This document shows positions 48,851 through 60,397 of a stretch of DNA of 64,000 nt, piece after piece. The DNA comes from Undaria pinnatifida (Eukaryota > Sar > Phaeophyceae > Laminariales > Alariaceae). Position 1 is the first letter of the stretch. Every line of letters begins with the position of its first letter. The DNA is taken from NCBI GenBank assembly GCA_012845835.1, contig JABAKD010000005.1:13577205-13641204 (forward strand), given 5' to 3'. Below the pieces are notes generated by a model. That model was not told the origin of the DNA, did no database searches, and worked only from the letters and a program-made list of their open reading frames with translations. Both the position numbers and the translations under genes were made by a program.

Positions 48851-50184
48851 CATTCGTCATTTTTGCCTTTGACATTCCCCCTACTGAAGAACCGCAGTGA
48901 GCTACTGCTGCTGCTGCTGCTGCTGCAGCTCTGCTGCTACAATTGCTTTGCCAGTGCAGAATAAGCAAAATGCTGACAAAATTTGTCCACATTGCGGGAG
49001 GTGGGACATATAAAATCGCCGGGGAAAACAAATCGCTGAGGAGGGGGAGGGGTGTAAATCCAAAAGCGCCAATCTGTCGTGCTTCTCGGCATCCATAACA
49101 CTAGGGAGAGCAGACTGAAGGAGGCTCTACCGCAGGATCGAAAAACACAGGACCTATTAGAGGGCGCCACGACAGTTATTTTCACGCCGGGAGATTGGCT
49201 GGTAAAAACTTGTTTACGAAATGTGCGCAGCTTGCTCGAGCTATATTGCTTTCCAGAGCTGCGTTGCTCACGAAGGCTTGGATACAAACACCACGTTGCT
49301 TGCAAAAAAAGCGTAAAAATGAAATGTGCTCACAGAAGATACGTTGCTTACAAGAGACTAAAGGTACGTGGCAAACAGAAGCTACGTCGCTTACATGAAC
49401 TATGAGTACATGCTTCACAAGAACTACGCGGCACACAAAAGCCACGCTGCTTACAAGAGCTACATAACGACACGCGAACTACAGCGAAAACGCCGCGGCA
49501 AAGCCCGACCCCCCTCCCGGTCTGACAATAAAAAATACCTGACTGTGAGACTGTAACTTATGGGTGGCCTCGCCAAAAAATGCCTGCAAATCAACCAACT
49601 CCAGGCGATGAAATACACCACACTGTTAATATACCAAGGTATAATATACGTATGTTATAGCGGTACGGCGGTAAAGCGCGAGGGGTTCATAACAGGCATC
49701 CGGCAGAAAAGCAAAGGCCGTGCCAGGGCATCGCCCAAAACCGCAGCAGCACTGCATGAAAAAACTGCGCCCTAAACAGCCAGCTATCGCGGAAAGTTTA
49801 CCACCGATACCAAATGCCGTACACAGCACACATCCATGTGCTTATTTGCACCCCCCCCCCGCCACAAAAAATTCCAGCGGCAATGACACCACAGTGCAGT
49901 CCTACAGCACAGAACAGCACTTCGTATGCTCCCTGACCCAAACTCTGTGGAAAACAAAGCAGCAAAAAACCCTTCTCTTAACCCACCTGGTCCTGTTCCT
50001 CGAAAACGCCAAAATAGCAAAAAGGAAACCCCAAGCACACAACGGAACGAGGGTTGCGCCCAAAAACCGTCAAAATAGTAAAAAATGAAAGCTCAATGCA
50101 CACGGGGGAAGGAGGGAGGGGGGGAGGGAGGGAGGAACAAACAAAAGAAACTCGGCTCGGCTTTCTGCCTCAACGGCGGCAGGG

Positions 50185-50365
50185 TTCTTCTATATATAGT
50201 GCCAGTATGTGCCAGCCGGAAACACCGGCACTCTAGCGGCAATCGGCACTACCCCGCATACTGCCAGTACTGGTTGTTTCTATCTGTGCCAAGCGATTTC
50301 ACAGGCACTGTAGAGGGGGGTCAGCACTACTTAACCGGCATTACAGAGGGACCTCTACTGCACTG
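50185..50365. mobile_element. MITE-D copy
   Basis: TATATAGTGCCAGTATGTGC, CACCGGCACTCTAGCGGCAA and GATTTCACAGGCACTGTAGA follow the same order as at 51846-52023. Confidence 0.6.
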
Positions 50366-50681
50366 CCAACCAAATACCGCCCCCCTCCCCCGCCGCTGAA
50401 AAAACTTCCAACGTACGCGTCTTTAATGAGAACGACACGCACTGTATGTGCTGTATGTATGCAGGAGGTGCGACAAAGTTTTAATCGATCACCGCCACAC
50501 CCTCCCCGCGCCGCTTTTGCCAGAACGTAGGATGCAGAAAGTTATGACACGTACACCCCTAAGACAACACACCAGGCAACACACAACCCCTCCGGGCCTC
50601 CGGGGAATATTAGGAGCTAATTTTCTTTCGACAACGAGGAGAGTGCGAACGCCGAGCGACGCATCTACCATGGAAATACCC

Positions 50682-50900
50682 ACGGCTTTTCACGGGTCAC
50701 GCCACTTCTCGCAAGCCGGGTCGGGTCGCGTCAGGGTGATCCGACCCGACCTGACCCAACCAATGAGGCTTCAAAACCTCTTGACCGACCCGAACCGTCC
50801 GTCTAGTGAGACCCCTTGACCCGACCCCACTTGACCCGCGAGCGTCTAGAAACATACTGACCCGGCCCGCGGATCGGGTCATGACCTGCGAAAAGCCCTG
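50682..50900. mobile_element. Short GGGTC-family element
   Basis: Starts ACGGCTTTTCACGGGTCACG and ends ATGACCTGCGAAAAGCCCTG, with mixed GGGTC and GACCC arrays inside. Same family as the elements at 43976 and 46322. Confidence 0.62.
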
Positions 50901-51845
50901 AAAATACTCCCGACGATATCTCTATGGAAATATCTCGACGATGTTGACATATTCTATGGAAAAACATCTCGACGAGATCGTCTGTCGAAAATATCTCGAC
51001 GAGATCTTCTACGGGAAAATTTTTGACGAGATCTCGACGAGATCTTCCCAAGGGCGCTATTTTCGTTGATGGCGCCAGCCCCCCCCCCAAATTGGACAAG
51101 ATCGGGTCTGAAATTAATCTTATACAATAAGGGGATAGGGTGTGTTTATCTTGCGGGTTATGCGGTACAGTGGGGCACCCGCTCTAAGAGCCCCTCAGAA
51201 AAAGCAACTGTTATCGCTCTTACTTTCGTGCGTCTCTTATCGCGGATTGGGCATCGTACATGCTTTATTCAGCATAGGCGCCACAAGACGCGACAAAGCC
51301 GATCCCACCGCTCTTAAAACCCCTTCAGAGACCCTAAACCCCTTCCTATACTAACTTCAAGTAATTTTTCCCCAAAAACGGATTTCCAGTCATAAAGGCG
51401 TTAAGTCCGTCTCTCCTATTACTGACGCTCTTAAATCGGGTACCTGGTACAGCACTGTATGTCCGTTCACCCCCTTTTTCGCGCCGTACAGCAGCACAGG
51501 ATACCCGCTAACAAAAACGAGCACTAAGAAAAACGCCTGGCTTAAGAGGTACAGGAAAATGATAAATCTGGCACCTGTTCTGACGAACTTAGCGCAGAAC
51601 GCACCCTCTCCCGTACAACAAATATAGCTTGGGTCAGCGTCTCGGTCTCAGCGTAGACCACACCCCGTCCCCATAAAAAGCAAGTGCAGCTGGGGTCAGT
51701 ACTTTGTTTTCTTGCCCGAAGCCCCGCACTCCGCACTGTCTGTATGCAGGATGGGGCCAGCTACATCATCATTCGCCTACCGTCCTCTGTCGGTGGGGGG
51801 TGGCTCAACCAAAGGGAGAGCACCCCCTAAACGCGGATTGCTATG

Positions 51846-52023
51846 CAGTAGTGGTCCCTCTACAGTGCCGGTATGTGCACTATAGAGGAAAGTACCGGCA
51901 CTATAGCGGCAACCGGCACTACTCCGCGTACTGTCACTACTGGTTATTCCCATCTGGCGTCCAATTTCACAGGCACTATAGCGGGCAACCGGCACTGTAC
52001 AGGGATAGAAGGACCTCTACTAG
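51846..52023. mobile_element. MITE-D copy
   Basis: Left CAGTAGTGGTCCCTCTACAG; right AGAAGGACCTCTACTAG. The interior CACTACTCCGCGTACTGTCA and CACAGGCACTATAGCG is shared with copies at 32325 and 50185. Confidence 0.68.
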
Positions 52024-53281
52024 ACCGAAGCCTGCAACCAGCTGCTATCAGCCTCTCCCCACTCTCACCCCCTGCAAGCACACCCAAGCAGTGAAGATAC
52101 CGGAAATAAATCGAACCCAAAACACCCGCCTTTCCGCTCGGTATCGGGATACCGAAGCTTCCATTTTTATGGGGTGTGTGTGGGGTGGAATACCGGCATG
52201 ATATCACCGCCCCGTTACAAAGCTCGTTTTTTTTTTTGGCGCGTAAAAATGACACAAGCGGGTAGGGTTCCATCCAGGGAAGAGGTTTTTACGAGCCGGA
52301 CAGATCACGATCTAGATAGTCTATAGCTCTAGATCCCATAACCGTCGCTGTGGTATCCTGCGCAGGATCTGTGGAGTATATATCCAAGCCAGGAAACATG
52401 CGGCAGATCAGTCAGATCATCCTGCTTTTACCCCCGGCAACATGATCTTATAAGGCCGTGATCAAGGCTACGGCATTGCGGTATCATACTCTTATCGCAC
52501 TCTCATCTTCACAAATGAATAAGGGGTTTAAGGCACTCGCACGAGCAACCCTGTACCTTACTGGCAAAACTACTTCAGGCCATTTTTGTTGGCGCAGAGT
52601 AGCTAACCATTCCGTTAAGCATTAATATACCGCAAAAGCTAACAGCACAAAAGCAGAGGATCGCAAAGAAACAGGGGGGGGGGGGGGGGGGGGGCGGGGG
52701 GCACTCGCACGAGTGACCCCGAGCCACTGCACGAAAACGCCAGAAAAAAACATAACAACTCCCCCCTCCCCTACCGTAGCCTTGGGCCAGTGCAGCTCAT
52801 CAACACCTGGGATCTGTCTTTTCTCAAAGACACAGCTCATTAACAGATCGTTACTACGGAGGAACTGCTCAGCCTGATGTGTGCATAGCCTTTCAACAAA
52901 AACCCCAGCGAAAAAAGCAAAGAAAGGTTAAAACGTCCATCAGTAACCACAAAACCAAACCAAAACATTCTAGGTCTACAGCAGACACAAGCCGATGAAA
53001 AATCGGGCCAAGATATACAGCTTTTAGGCGTTAAGGCAGCTGGTACCAACTCGCCCAAAAAAAGTGAGCCGGGAAGCGACGGGGTTCGTACAACGATTCG
53101 ATAAGACAAGATGAAAAAACGAAAAAAATCCATCGCGCCAAACCAGATGCGACTGCTCCACCAACCACGGCACCATGGCAAAATATCACACGCAGCTTGC
53201 AAATATGAGTTACGACAAAGCCCGCGATCTCACAGCTGAAGTGTTTTTTGTTTTTTTGATTAAAAGTGCGATGTGCCAGCG

Positions 53282-53401
53282 TCAGGCCCCGGCGGGCGAG
53301 CTCTTGGCGCCTTTCTGAATGTCCCCCACCATAACGCCTCCTTGCTCTATCTTGAGGTCGTTGTGGCGCACCATCCCCTCAATCTTTCCGGTTGAGCGCA
53401 C
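53282..53401 (-). CDS. Bactofilin exon C with stop
   Basis: Thirty-nine codons plus TGA: VRSTGKIEGMVRHNDLKIEQ, GGVMVGDIQKGAKSSPAGA. Acceptor GACAG. It encodes the last rungs (T-G-x-I-x-G, L-x-I-x-x-GG-x-x-x-GDI) and a short flexible tail. Confidence 0.92.
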   Translation of the reverse strand: MRSTGKIEGMVRHNDLKIEQGGVMVGDIQKGAKSSPAGA

Positions 53402-56400
53402 CTGTCGGCAGGAAACATCAACGGTCATGTCAACACATCATGTCAAGGTCACATTCCAGCGTAAGATGACATCCCACATTATCTGAACATGTCAAATCCC
53501 ATCCCAACCCATCCCATCTGATTATATCCCGTGATTGTCACATCGCGTTTTGCACCCGATCCCATTGCATCCCATCCTATCCACCCCATCCCATCCATCC
53601 CATCCCACCGTATCCCTCAACCCCATTCCATCGACTACCATCACATCCCACCCCGTCCCATCCCATCCCACCCCAAACCCATTCCATTCTACCCCACCCC
53701 ACCCCCTCTATCCCATCCCATCCCATCTCATCCCACCATACACTACCACCCCCTCAACAAGAAAGAGCACCACAAGATGCACAGCCCAAAAACACGGGGG
53801 AAGTGTACTGTGACCGCCATCATTAATGAACCGAGGGTAGGACACAGCCTTGGGTCAAATAACAAAGATAGCCTAAAATCAATATGATATGATATGACAC
53901 GATATAATCTCGGTTGCTCATCAGAGGGCCGGCACCGTGTCACATTCCATCATGTCCCATCTCATCCAAGTTCATCCCATCCCATCCCATCCCATCCCAT
54001 CCTATCCAACCCCATCAGACCAAATCACGTTAAAACCACATCGCCATAGACGCGGCCCCATTTAGTCGCATCCCATCCCATCCCATATGTATTACACAAA
54101 CGAAAGTGTATGGAGCTTGAGCTTTTTTACCCGGATTTCCAGGAGGATCTGAAAAAATGAAAAAAAAAAAAAAAAAACATAGCGTTACCTCGAGCAGGGT
54201 CCTTGCGCTGAGAGTCCCGTGTAGGCGTCCGCCGATATCTGCTCTTCGTACGTCCGCCACCCCCACGTATTTCCCGCCTTTAGGTACCGCTAGGAAACCC
54301 CCACGGTAGTTACCCTCGAAGTATCCCTCCACAATTAGAGTCTGACACACGGACAACACACCAACACACACAAAGAAAAGGATTTGCAGAAGTGAAAAAA
54401 AAAGCGTTACGGCGATGTATGATAGGCTGTGCTATCTTATGTGTGCCGTTCATCAACTTCGGCAGGTGTGTAGTCTATGTCGGTCATGAACTTCAGGGTA
54501 GAACTCTGCTACATAGAGCTGCACCGTTTTTTGTTTTTTTACAGGCAACTTGGATTTGGCGCGGGAGAGCCATGCTACGACAGAGGTGTATTTGTTTTCT
54601 TCCGAGGTGTGTGCTGATCACTTCATAATTCTACTGTACTCTATGCCCCACCCAAAAAGTGATTAATTGATAAGAGTCAACTGAATGTGCAACTTGACGA
54701 ACACACCAACGACGTACCTGGTACGAGGTGTAAACACATCAACATTGCAGAAAAAAAAATGGTAGCATTCCGACGATTTGGCGGCGATTTGGCGTGAACG
54801 CCTTTACAACTGGAAACCCGTTTTTGGGGACAATATTACTTGGGTTTAGTATAGGGAGGGGTTTGGGGCGTTAAGGAGCCCCGTCATTCAGAACAATGGT
54901 TTATTACAAAAAAGTTATATCCATCTATTATGCTAGCACGCGTCGGGATACTGTTTGCAACAATAAAAGGGTGACGTCTCGTTGTATATACACCGTTTGC
55001 GAACAAAAAAGAAGAATTTCTGAGATCGGCGCAAAAAAAAAAACATAACAAAACTTCGGCTTATGGGTGTCTGGTACGGGAGGTATGAGGCAGCAGGACA
55101 ATCAACAGCTCTGCTCAGCTGGCTTAGGAAAACGTATGCTCGTAATACCAGGTAGAAAATAGCAAGTTTCACCGGGGCTGGGCTGAGCACCGAGAAGTCG
55201 AGAGCAAGCCGCATGACCAAGGCCATCCGCCTCGTATGGTATAACATGGTACCAAGACAGGGAAATCTCCCGCGTAAAAAACAGCGGACAAAGAAAAATC
55301 TCCGCGCAAAAAACAACGGGAATTTGCCTCACATATATCGTCTCCCGAGGATGTGGGCACTATGTGGGCACTAAGCAATGTCTGCCACTATTATGAATAT
55401 CCCCACGAACAGACTGGATCGAGGATTGGGCAGGTAGCTTCCCTCTCCCAACCTCACTACGGTATGGCTACGCGTCTACCTCTGTTCATGTCCGGCATGT
55501 GAGCTAGCTGCTTCGTCCGGATAGAACCGATATGTCAGATATCCCCACTGGAGCCGTCGGCCGTCTGCTTGTCTTTTTTACAAGGTACCACAAATATAAA
55601 GCCAGATATACGTAACAAATTTGAGCCTTTGGCCGGTAACTGGTAATAGAGATACCTAACAAATAGAGCTTTTGTCCATATATCATATCACACCAATACA
55701 GCCGTTGACTAATACTAGAACAACAAATAGAGCCGTTGGCTGGTGCAGAGTTGCCACAAATAAAGCTGTTGGTGGGTATTAGATATGCCACACAAATAGA
55801 GCCGTTGGCGGGAATTAGACACACCAAAGATACAGAGCCGTTGCCTGGAAATATATATATATACCAGGTATACTACAAATAGAGCCGTTGGGGGTATTAG
55901 ATACACGACACAATTAGAGCCGTTGGTTGATATTAGAGATACCGAACAAACACAGCTGTTGCCTATTGCTATATATATCACAAATAGAGCTGTCGTCTAT
56001 TGCTAGAGGTATCACAAATAGAGCCGTCGACTGATACTAGACATCCCAAACAGAGCCGTTGGCTGGTATTAGAGATAATACTGCTAGAGCCATTGAATAG
56101 TATTAGACGTACCATAAACAGAGCCGATGGCTGGTAGAGAAAACACAGACGACAGCAGCAACAGGACGACACAAGTAGGCTGACTTTCAGAAAAGTAGCC
56201 CAGCAAGTATCACAACTAAACTACTACAACAAGCACACATATACAGCGGTACTGGCGAATTTATAATATTTCAGCCGCACAGTCATCTACATCCCCCTTC
56301 ATCATGATGCCCCTCCACAAGACCATGCATGCCATCATGCTATCATGCTATCGTTCTCGAAACAATTAGCCCAGCAGGCCTAACACGACTACGACAGCAG

Positions 56401-56655
56401 TATCACAAACAGTATCAACATACTTCCAAGTGCATATCATACATACCAGTTAGTCTAAATCATTTTATATATATATATCTATCTCTGTCTCACCGCACAG
56501 TTATCTACATCCCCCTTGATCATGATGCCCCTCCCCACGACCATGCTATCGTTCCCAACCACCTCCCCCGCAGCTGCCGTAGAGGATCCCAGGCCTCGTC
56601 GCTCGCTGCCTCCCGCCACTCCATCGTAACCCACCACGGCCATCTTGTCTTGGCT
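53282..56655 (-). CDS. Bactofilin-family protein (polymer-forming cytoskeletal), 3 exons, 5' end unresolved
   Basis: Bactofilins polymerise into non-polar filaments through a right-handed beta-helix. In bacteria they scaffold the cell envelope; a eukaryotic role is not established here. Exons 56494-56655, 54189-54341 and 53282-53401 join in phase 0 into one 144-codon open frame (140 residues from the first ATG at 56643). The core repeats short beta rungs with a G every few residues: VVGRGIMIKGDVDNCATLIV, EGYFEGNYRGGFLAVPKGGK, YVGVADVRRADIGGRLHGTL, SARTLLEVRSTGKIEGMVRH, NDLKIEQGGVMVGDI. These fit the bactofilin (DUF583) consensus of G-x-h-x-G-x-h turns. Family length is about 120-180. It is transcribed toward the UBAC2-like gene. 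A bacterial contaminant is excluded by the spliceosomal introns. Confidence 0.86.
53500..54090. repeat. CATCC/CCATC pentanucleotide repeat in bactofilin intron
   Basis: CCCATCCCATCC tracts at 53510-53740 and 53940-54085 with less regular sequence between, in the intron between exons B and C. Confidence 0.9.
54189..54341 (-). CDS. Bactofilin exon B
   Basis: Fifty-one codons, phase 0: TLIVEGYFEGNYRGGFLAVP, KGGKYVGVADVRRADIGGRL, HGTLSARTLLE. Acceptor TGTCAG, donor GTAACG. It holds the central rungs of the beta-helix, including the L-x-V-x-G-x-F-x-G start typical of the family. Confidence 0.9.
54571..54943. mobile_element. MITE-B relative
   Basis: CATGCTACGACAGAGGTGTA on the left and TATTATGCTAGCACGCGTC on the right. 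The interior ACAACTGGAAACCCGTTTTT and GGGGACAATATTACTTG is shared with fragments near 42990 and 51365. Confidence 0.55.
55590..56130. repeat. AAATAGAGCCGTTGGCTGGT minisatellite
   Basis: About a dozen units of about 35-45 bp (TAGAGCCGTTGGCTGGTATT, AGATACAC) in the intron between bactofilin exons A and B. Confidence 0.92.
56274..56328 (-). repeat. Copy of the 3' edge of bactofilin exon A
   Basis: CATCTACATCCCCCTTCATC and ATGATGCCCCTCC align with 56491-56546 at a 217-bp offset with few mismatches. The donor reads GC where the real exon has GT. Confidence 0.92.
56494..56655 (-). CDS. Bactofilin exon A
   Basis: Fifty-four codons: SQDKMAVVGYDGVAGG, then a Gly/Ser/Ala stretch, and VVGNDSMVVGRGIMIKGDV with the first bactofilin rung, ending DNCA at a GTGAGA donor. 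The acceptor GCGCAG shows that a 5' exon exists; translation could begin upstream or at the ATG at 56643. Both edges have decayed copies in the flanking introns. Confidence 0.84.
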
Positions 56656-56778
56656 CTGCGCAAGACATCAGGGGATAAAAAATAAAGTTGAAACCACAAG
56701 AGTGGCCAGTGCTCGGACGGCGCGACAGTGTAACTGTTACGCCGTAACCGCAATACCGTAACCGCCGTACAGTTAAAT

Positions 56779-57235
56779 CGTTGCCCACCACAGCCACCTT
56801 GTCCTGACTCTGAGAAAATCAATGAGAGGAGCAGAACGCATACTGACGTAACCGTCATACTGTAACCAATGCACCGTAAGTGCTGTATAGCTGCATCGTA
56901 GGGTTGCAGCTATACGGTAACTGTTATGCCGCAACCCTCATGCAAGTAGCCGTTGTACATTTATACAGTTGTCCACCACCGCCATCTTGTCCTGGCTCTG
57001 GGGAAGGCAAGACGGGAGAGTAGGGTAAAATAAAAACAAACTAAAAACTCGTGTGTCTTGATCCGGAGAAGACCAAGAGCAACGCAAAAACGGCAAAAAG
57101 CCTTTTGTCCCGCCAAGCGTTCAACACTTCTGATTACGACACCGTTACGGATAGAGTATCCCGATACCGTTGCACCGTGACCGCCACACAGTTACCTCGT
57201 TACCCACTACGGCCATGTTGGCCTGGCTCCGAGGA
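56779..57235 (-). repeat. Three-copy ladder of the bactofilin exon A acceptor edge
   Basis: Copies at 56779-56813, 56968-57002 and 57199-57235 align with the real edge at 56625-56660 (complement: CAG, then AGCCAAGACAAGATGGCC). The first two keep the acceptor AG; the third reads GG. The second keeps the ATG. They are spaced about 156, 189 and 233 bp apart within an array of TAACCGTCATACTG-like units (56720-57350). Confidence 0.92.
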
Positions 57236-57400
57236 AAGCAGCAGAGGAGCAGCAAGTCCAACCCTCAATAACAGTGGACAGTGGCGATACTGTAACCGTT
57301 AGCTGGTATAGCGTAACTGTCATACTGTAACCAATAAACCGTGACTGCGTGCATGAAGAACCTCGCACTGTTCAAAGATGTTTCAGCTACGCGCGTCTAC

Positions 57401-57457
57401 CTCGTACCGCACAGCTGCCGTTTGCCACCTTGCGCATCGCACGGCGGGCGGCGACAT
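57401..57457 (-). CDS. Possible upstream exon of the bactofilin gene
   Basis: ATG at 57457 opens 19 codons, MSPPAVRCARWQTAAVRYE, ending at a GTAGAC donor in phase 0, compatible with exon A. A longer frame starts at 57580. Support is limited to phase, donor and position just upstream of the last copy in the exon A relic ladder. It could equally be 5' UTR. Confidence 0.25.
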
Positions 57458-58270
57458 GACATCAAGCCTGCTTGGCAACGAGGAGCGGAGCAAGACCTCA
57501 GGCTCAACTTCGACGGTAAAGTGGGGAAATGGAGGCTGAAAGGGACCTACACTCGGAGCAGAAAAGTCCGAACCGAGCATGTGCCATCGCTATATTCCGG
57601 CAGTCTCCAGGAGGCGGAAGCAAGGACACCCTGTTGGCGCCGCAGCTACGAACAAGGATAAGGGTACAGAGGATAAATGTTGACCCACCGCCCGTCCGGA
57701 TCAAATTCAGAACTCGGGCTTGGGGCCAGCAGCGAAGTTTGAAATTGCCAAGCTCCCGTCAGGCGAGTGCGATTCAGTGCGGAAGATGCGTTGGTTCGAC
57801 GATTTGTAGAAAAATAGTGAAAAAAATTCCGATTGCGCCGACTGCAGTCTGATGATGCATGCTCTCCTGCTGTGCTCGATATCATCCGTGTTGTCTCTCC
57901 GTAGCTTGCACCGTCCCGCAAGACGTCTGCGTACAGTGTTGTGTCGGTACAGCAGTGGTGCTACGCACAGACCTTTGCCTTGCTGTGTACTGCTGTTTTT
58001 AGCTGTGTTCTTGACCTGTGTCGGTTCACTTTCACTGCCGTGGTACCTGCTGTGTAGCTTGGCATGATGTCAGTTGTACCGCTTTGGACCAAAATGCAAG
58101 CACCGATCCGTTTTCCCTATTAAGATCTAAACCTACCAGGTACCGGGATAAGCTAACGTCCATTGTGAACCAAAAATGTAAGGAATGTTTTGTTGTTGCT
58201 ATTCATATTATAACGGTCCGTACACTTACGTCCAGAGTGGCTCGTACTCATACACATATCATAACTACTA

Positions 58271-59289
58271 CAGTCGTCCCCGCTTTAAAGACACTCTTCT
58301 TAAGGAAACTCCCCGCTATAAAGACACATTTTTTTTCCAGAACATGGTGCCCCGCAGATGTACAATAATAAGGGGGGGGTATTTTTTCCACTTTGCGCCC
58401 CCCCCCCAATTTTTTTTGCTGGGGCAGCACACTGCTGTATAACATCGACAGCGGTCTGCTGCAGCCCGCACTACCGCGTGTGGGTATGGAGAGATTCCTC
58501 CCATCTGCTGGCGGGTCGTCAGCTGCCGGCTTGAAGCCATGTGGCGAACCCACGTGCCAGTCAAAGTCTCAACTCGTGTCAGGCAGTCAAAGTTTGGGAT
58601 TTTTGCCTTTCTCGTGGAGTTAAATTTTGGTATTTTTGTTTTGTGTTTTTGCGTCGTGTTGACCTTTGGGGAAGAACGGTGTCCTCTTTTCGGTGTATTT
58701 GCCCGATTTTTTTGTATGTTGTGGTCTGCGCTACCGACCGTTTCCTAGTGTCCTTCTAAGGGGTCGACTGGGTTTGTTTGGTCCCTATGTGGCAGGTAAC
58801 TTGCGTGTATCGTATCAGAGCTAGTTCCAACGAACTGATGTGTCTCAGGTGTGTTCGCGATATCTCGGGCATGATGTTCACCGTGAGGATAACGCCTTGA
58901 CAATAAGAAAAGCCTGCAACAACACCAGCGCACTGCCGTACACATTACAGCAAGAGCCTGCATCAACAACAGCGCACTGCCGTACACATTACAATAGGTC
59001 GTGCTGCACTCCTTCCCGCGTTTCGGTGGTGGAGGGAAATTCAAAATGTGCAAAGTATTGGAGTGTACTACAGTAGTGTTGCGGCCTTTCAAATCACGTG
59101 TTGTAGTTTTTAAGCAACACAGTTTCGTGGTCGCATTCCTGCTTCAAATGCGCGTATTTTGACATATGTTACACCTCCATTGGCCCCGGGGACGGTGAGT
59201 TAGTGGCCCCGGAATCCTAAAGACACTTCCCCGCGTTAAAGACACTCCCCCCCCAAAAAAAAGGTGTGTCTTTAAAGCGGGGTCGACTG
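58271..59289. mobile_element. Pogo-like element with 24-bp-class TIRs and TA duplication
   Basis: Left end CAGTCGTCCCCGCTTTAAAG then ACAC; right end GTGTCTTTAAAGCGGGGTCG then ACTG, near-perfect inverted repeats. TA dinucleotides flank both ends (58269-58270 and 59290-59291), as for Tc1/mariner-pogo insertions. The 1019-bp interior has no transposase frame, so it is non-autonomous. A second CCCCGCTATAAAGACAC lies just inside the left end. Confidence 0.8.
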
Positions 59290-60397
59290 TACCAGGTATA
59301 AACTATAAACTACAAACCCTTTTGGCCTTGAGAGGGAAAAATCCTGGAAAATTCCACCACCAAAAATGACGATTACAGCATCGTGCCCTGCTGTTAGAGG
59401 GGTGATAAACGTTGGTGTCCCAAGTACAGCAATGCACAACAATGCAAGGGGCCGTACAGGACGGGTGCGGCATACTCCTACTGTTACTGCCGCGGGCTCA
59501 CGCTATACCATACTCGTGGACGCTTGAGATGCCGTAATTACTGTTTTTTGGTGGCTGTGGCTGTACATGGGGCCCACAAGGGTCACACGATGTGTGTCAC
59601 CTGCACCCCCCACTACTTCTGCCCTGAGACAGATGCAGCAGGCGTGTTGGTACCGGGGATATGGTATCCATGTCTGTACTGTTTGAGCACATAATAATCC
59701 TTGTCCATTTAAAAACATTTTCACAAGTCTATGGTTTGCGGTTCTCGCACATGCTGCTCCAGACGAACTCGTGCTGACCACACACACGCACAATGTATGT
59801 GCTAGCTGCCGCACACCTGCCCGAGCGAGCGCTACTGCGAGTGGCACTACGCCGCTTAGGCACACACGTCGTAGAGCTGCCCTATTCACAGTTTGCTGCG
59901 CAGCTGCTCCCCTTTCGGAGCCGCCCGTCCTGTGATCGTAACGCGGCTTGCACCATCTGTGGAGACGTCTGCATGCGGTCTTGTGTCGTTATGGCAGTGC
60001 TGCCCTTACATATCAATATTTGCTGTTCTACGAACGTGAGTACGTACCTGAGCCAGTGCATCTCGTGACGTTTGTACTGCCGTTTGTGTCGTGGTGCAAA
60101 AACACGGGGATGGCACGCACTTCGCGTTTGGCGGTACGCGTAAACGCTGCTGCCACACCGATGTCCTCGTTGCACTCTTACCGGACGGTCAGTAGTGGCA
60201 ACACCTATATAGATACACGTCTTAGTGCTGCATTTCCTGCTGTGTCCGCCTGCATTGCTGTGTGTACGACTGCCAGTTCGCGCATGCCCCTGCACTGCTG
60301 CTGCTTAGACTGCCGGCGTTGGAACATGCATTTACTGTGACTCCCGCCTTCCCTCGTATCACCATCCAACGCACGATGGGTAGAGCGCAAAACAAGC

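Larger units (their letters stand above)
43751..53281. other. Convergent intergenic region between UBAC2-like and bactofilin genes
   Basis: Filled with GGGTC-family elements (43976-44148, 46322-46479, 50682-50900), TATAGTGCCGG-family repeats (44480-44830, 50185-50365, 51846-52023), an AGAGCTTCGC satellite (47150-47860), a degenerate GTTGCTTACAAGAGCTAC-like repeat (49230-49470) and a possible CRIB remnant (46107-46236). No supported complete gene. Confidence 0.6.
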
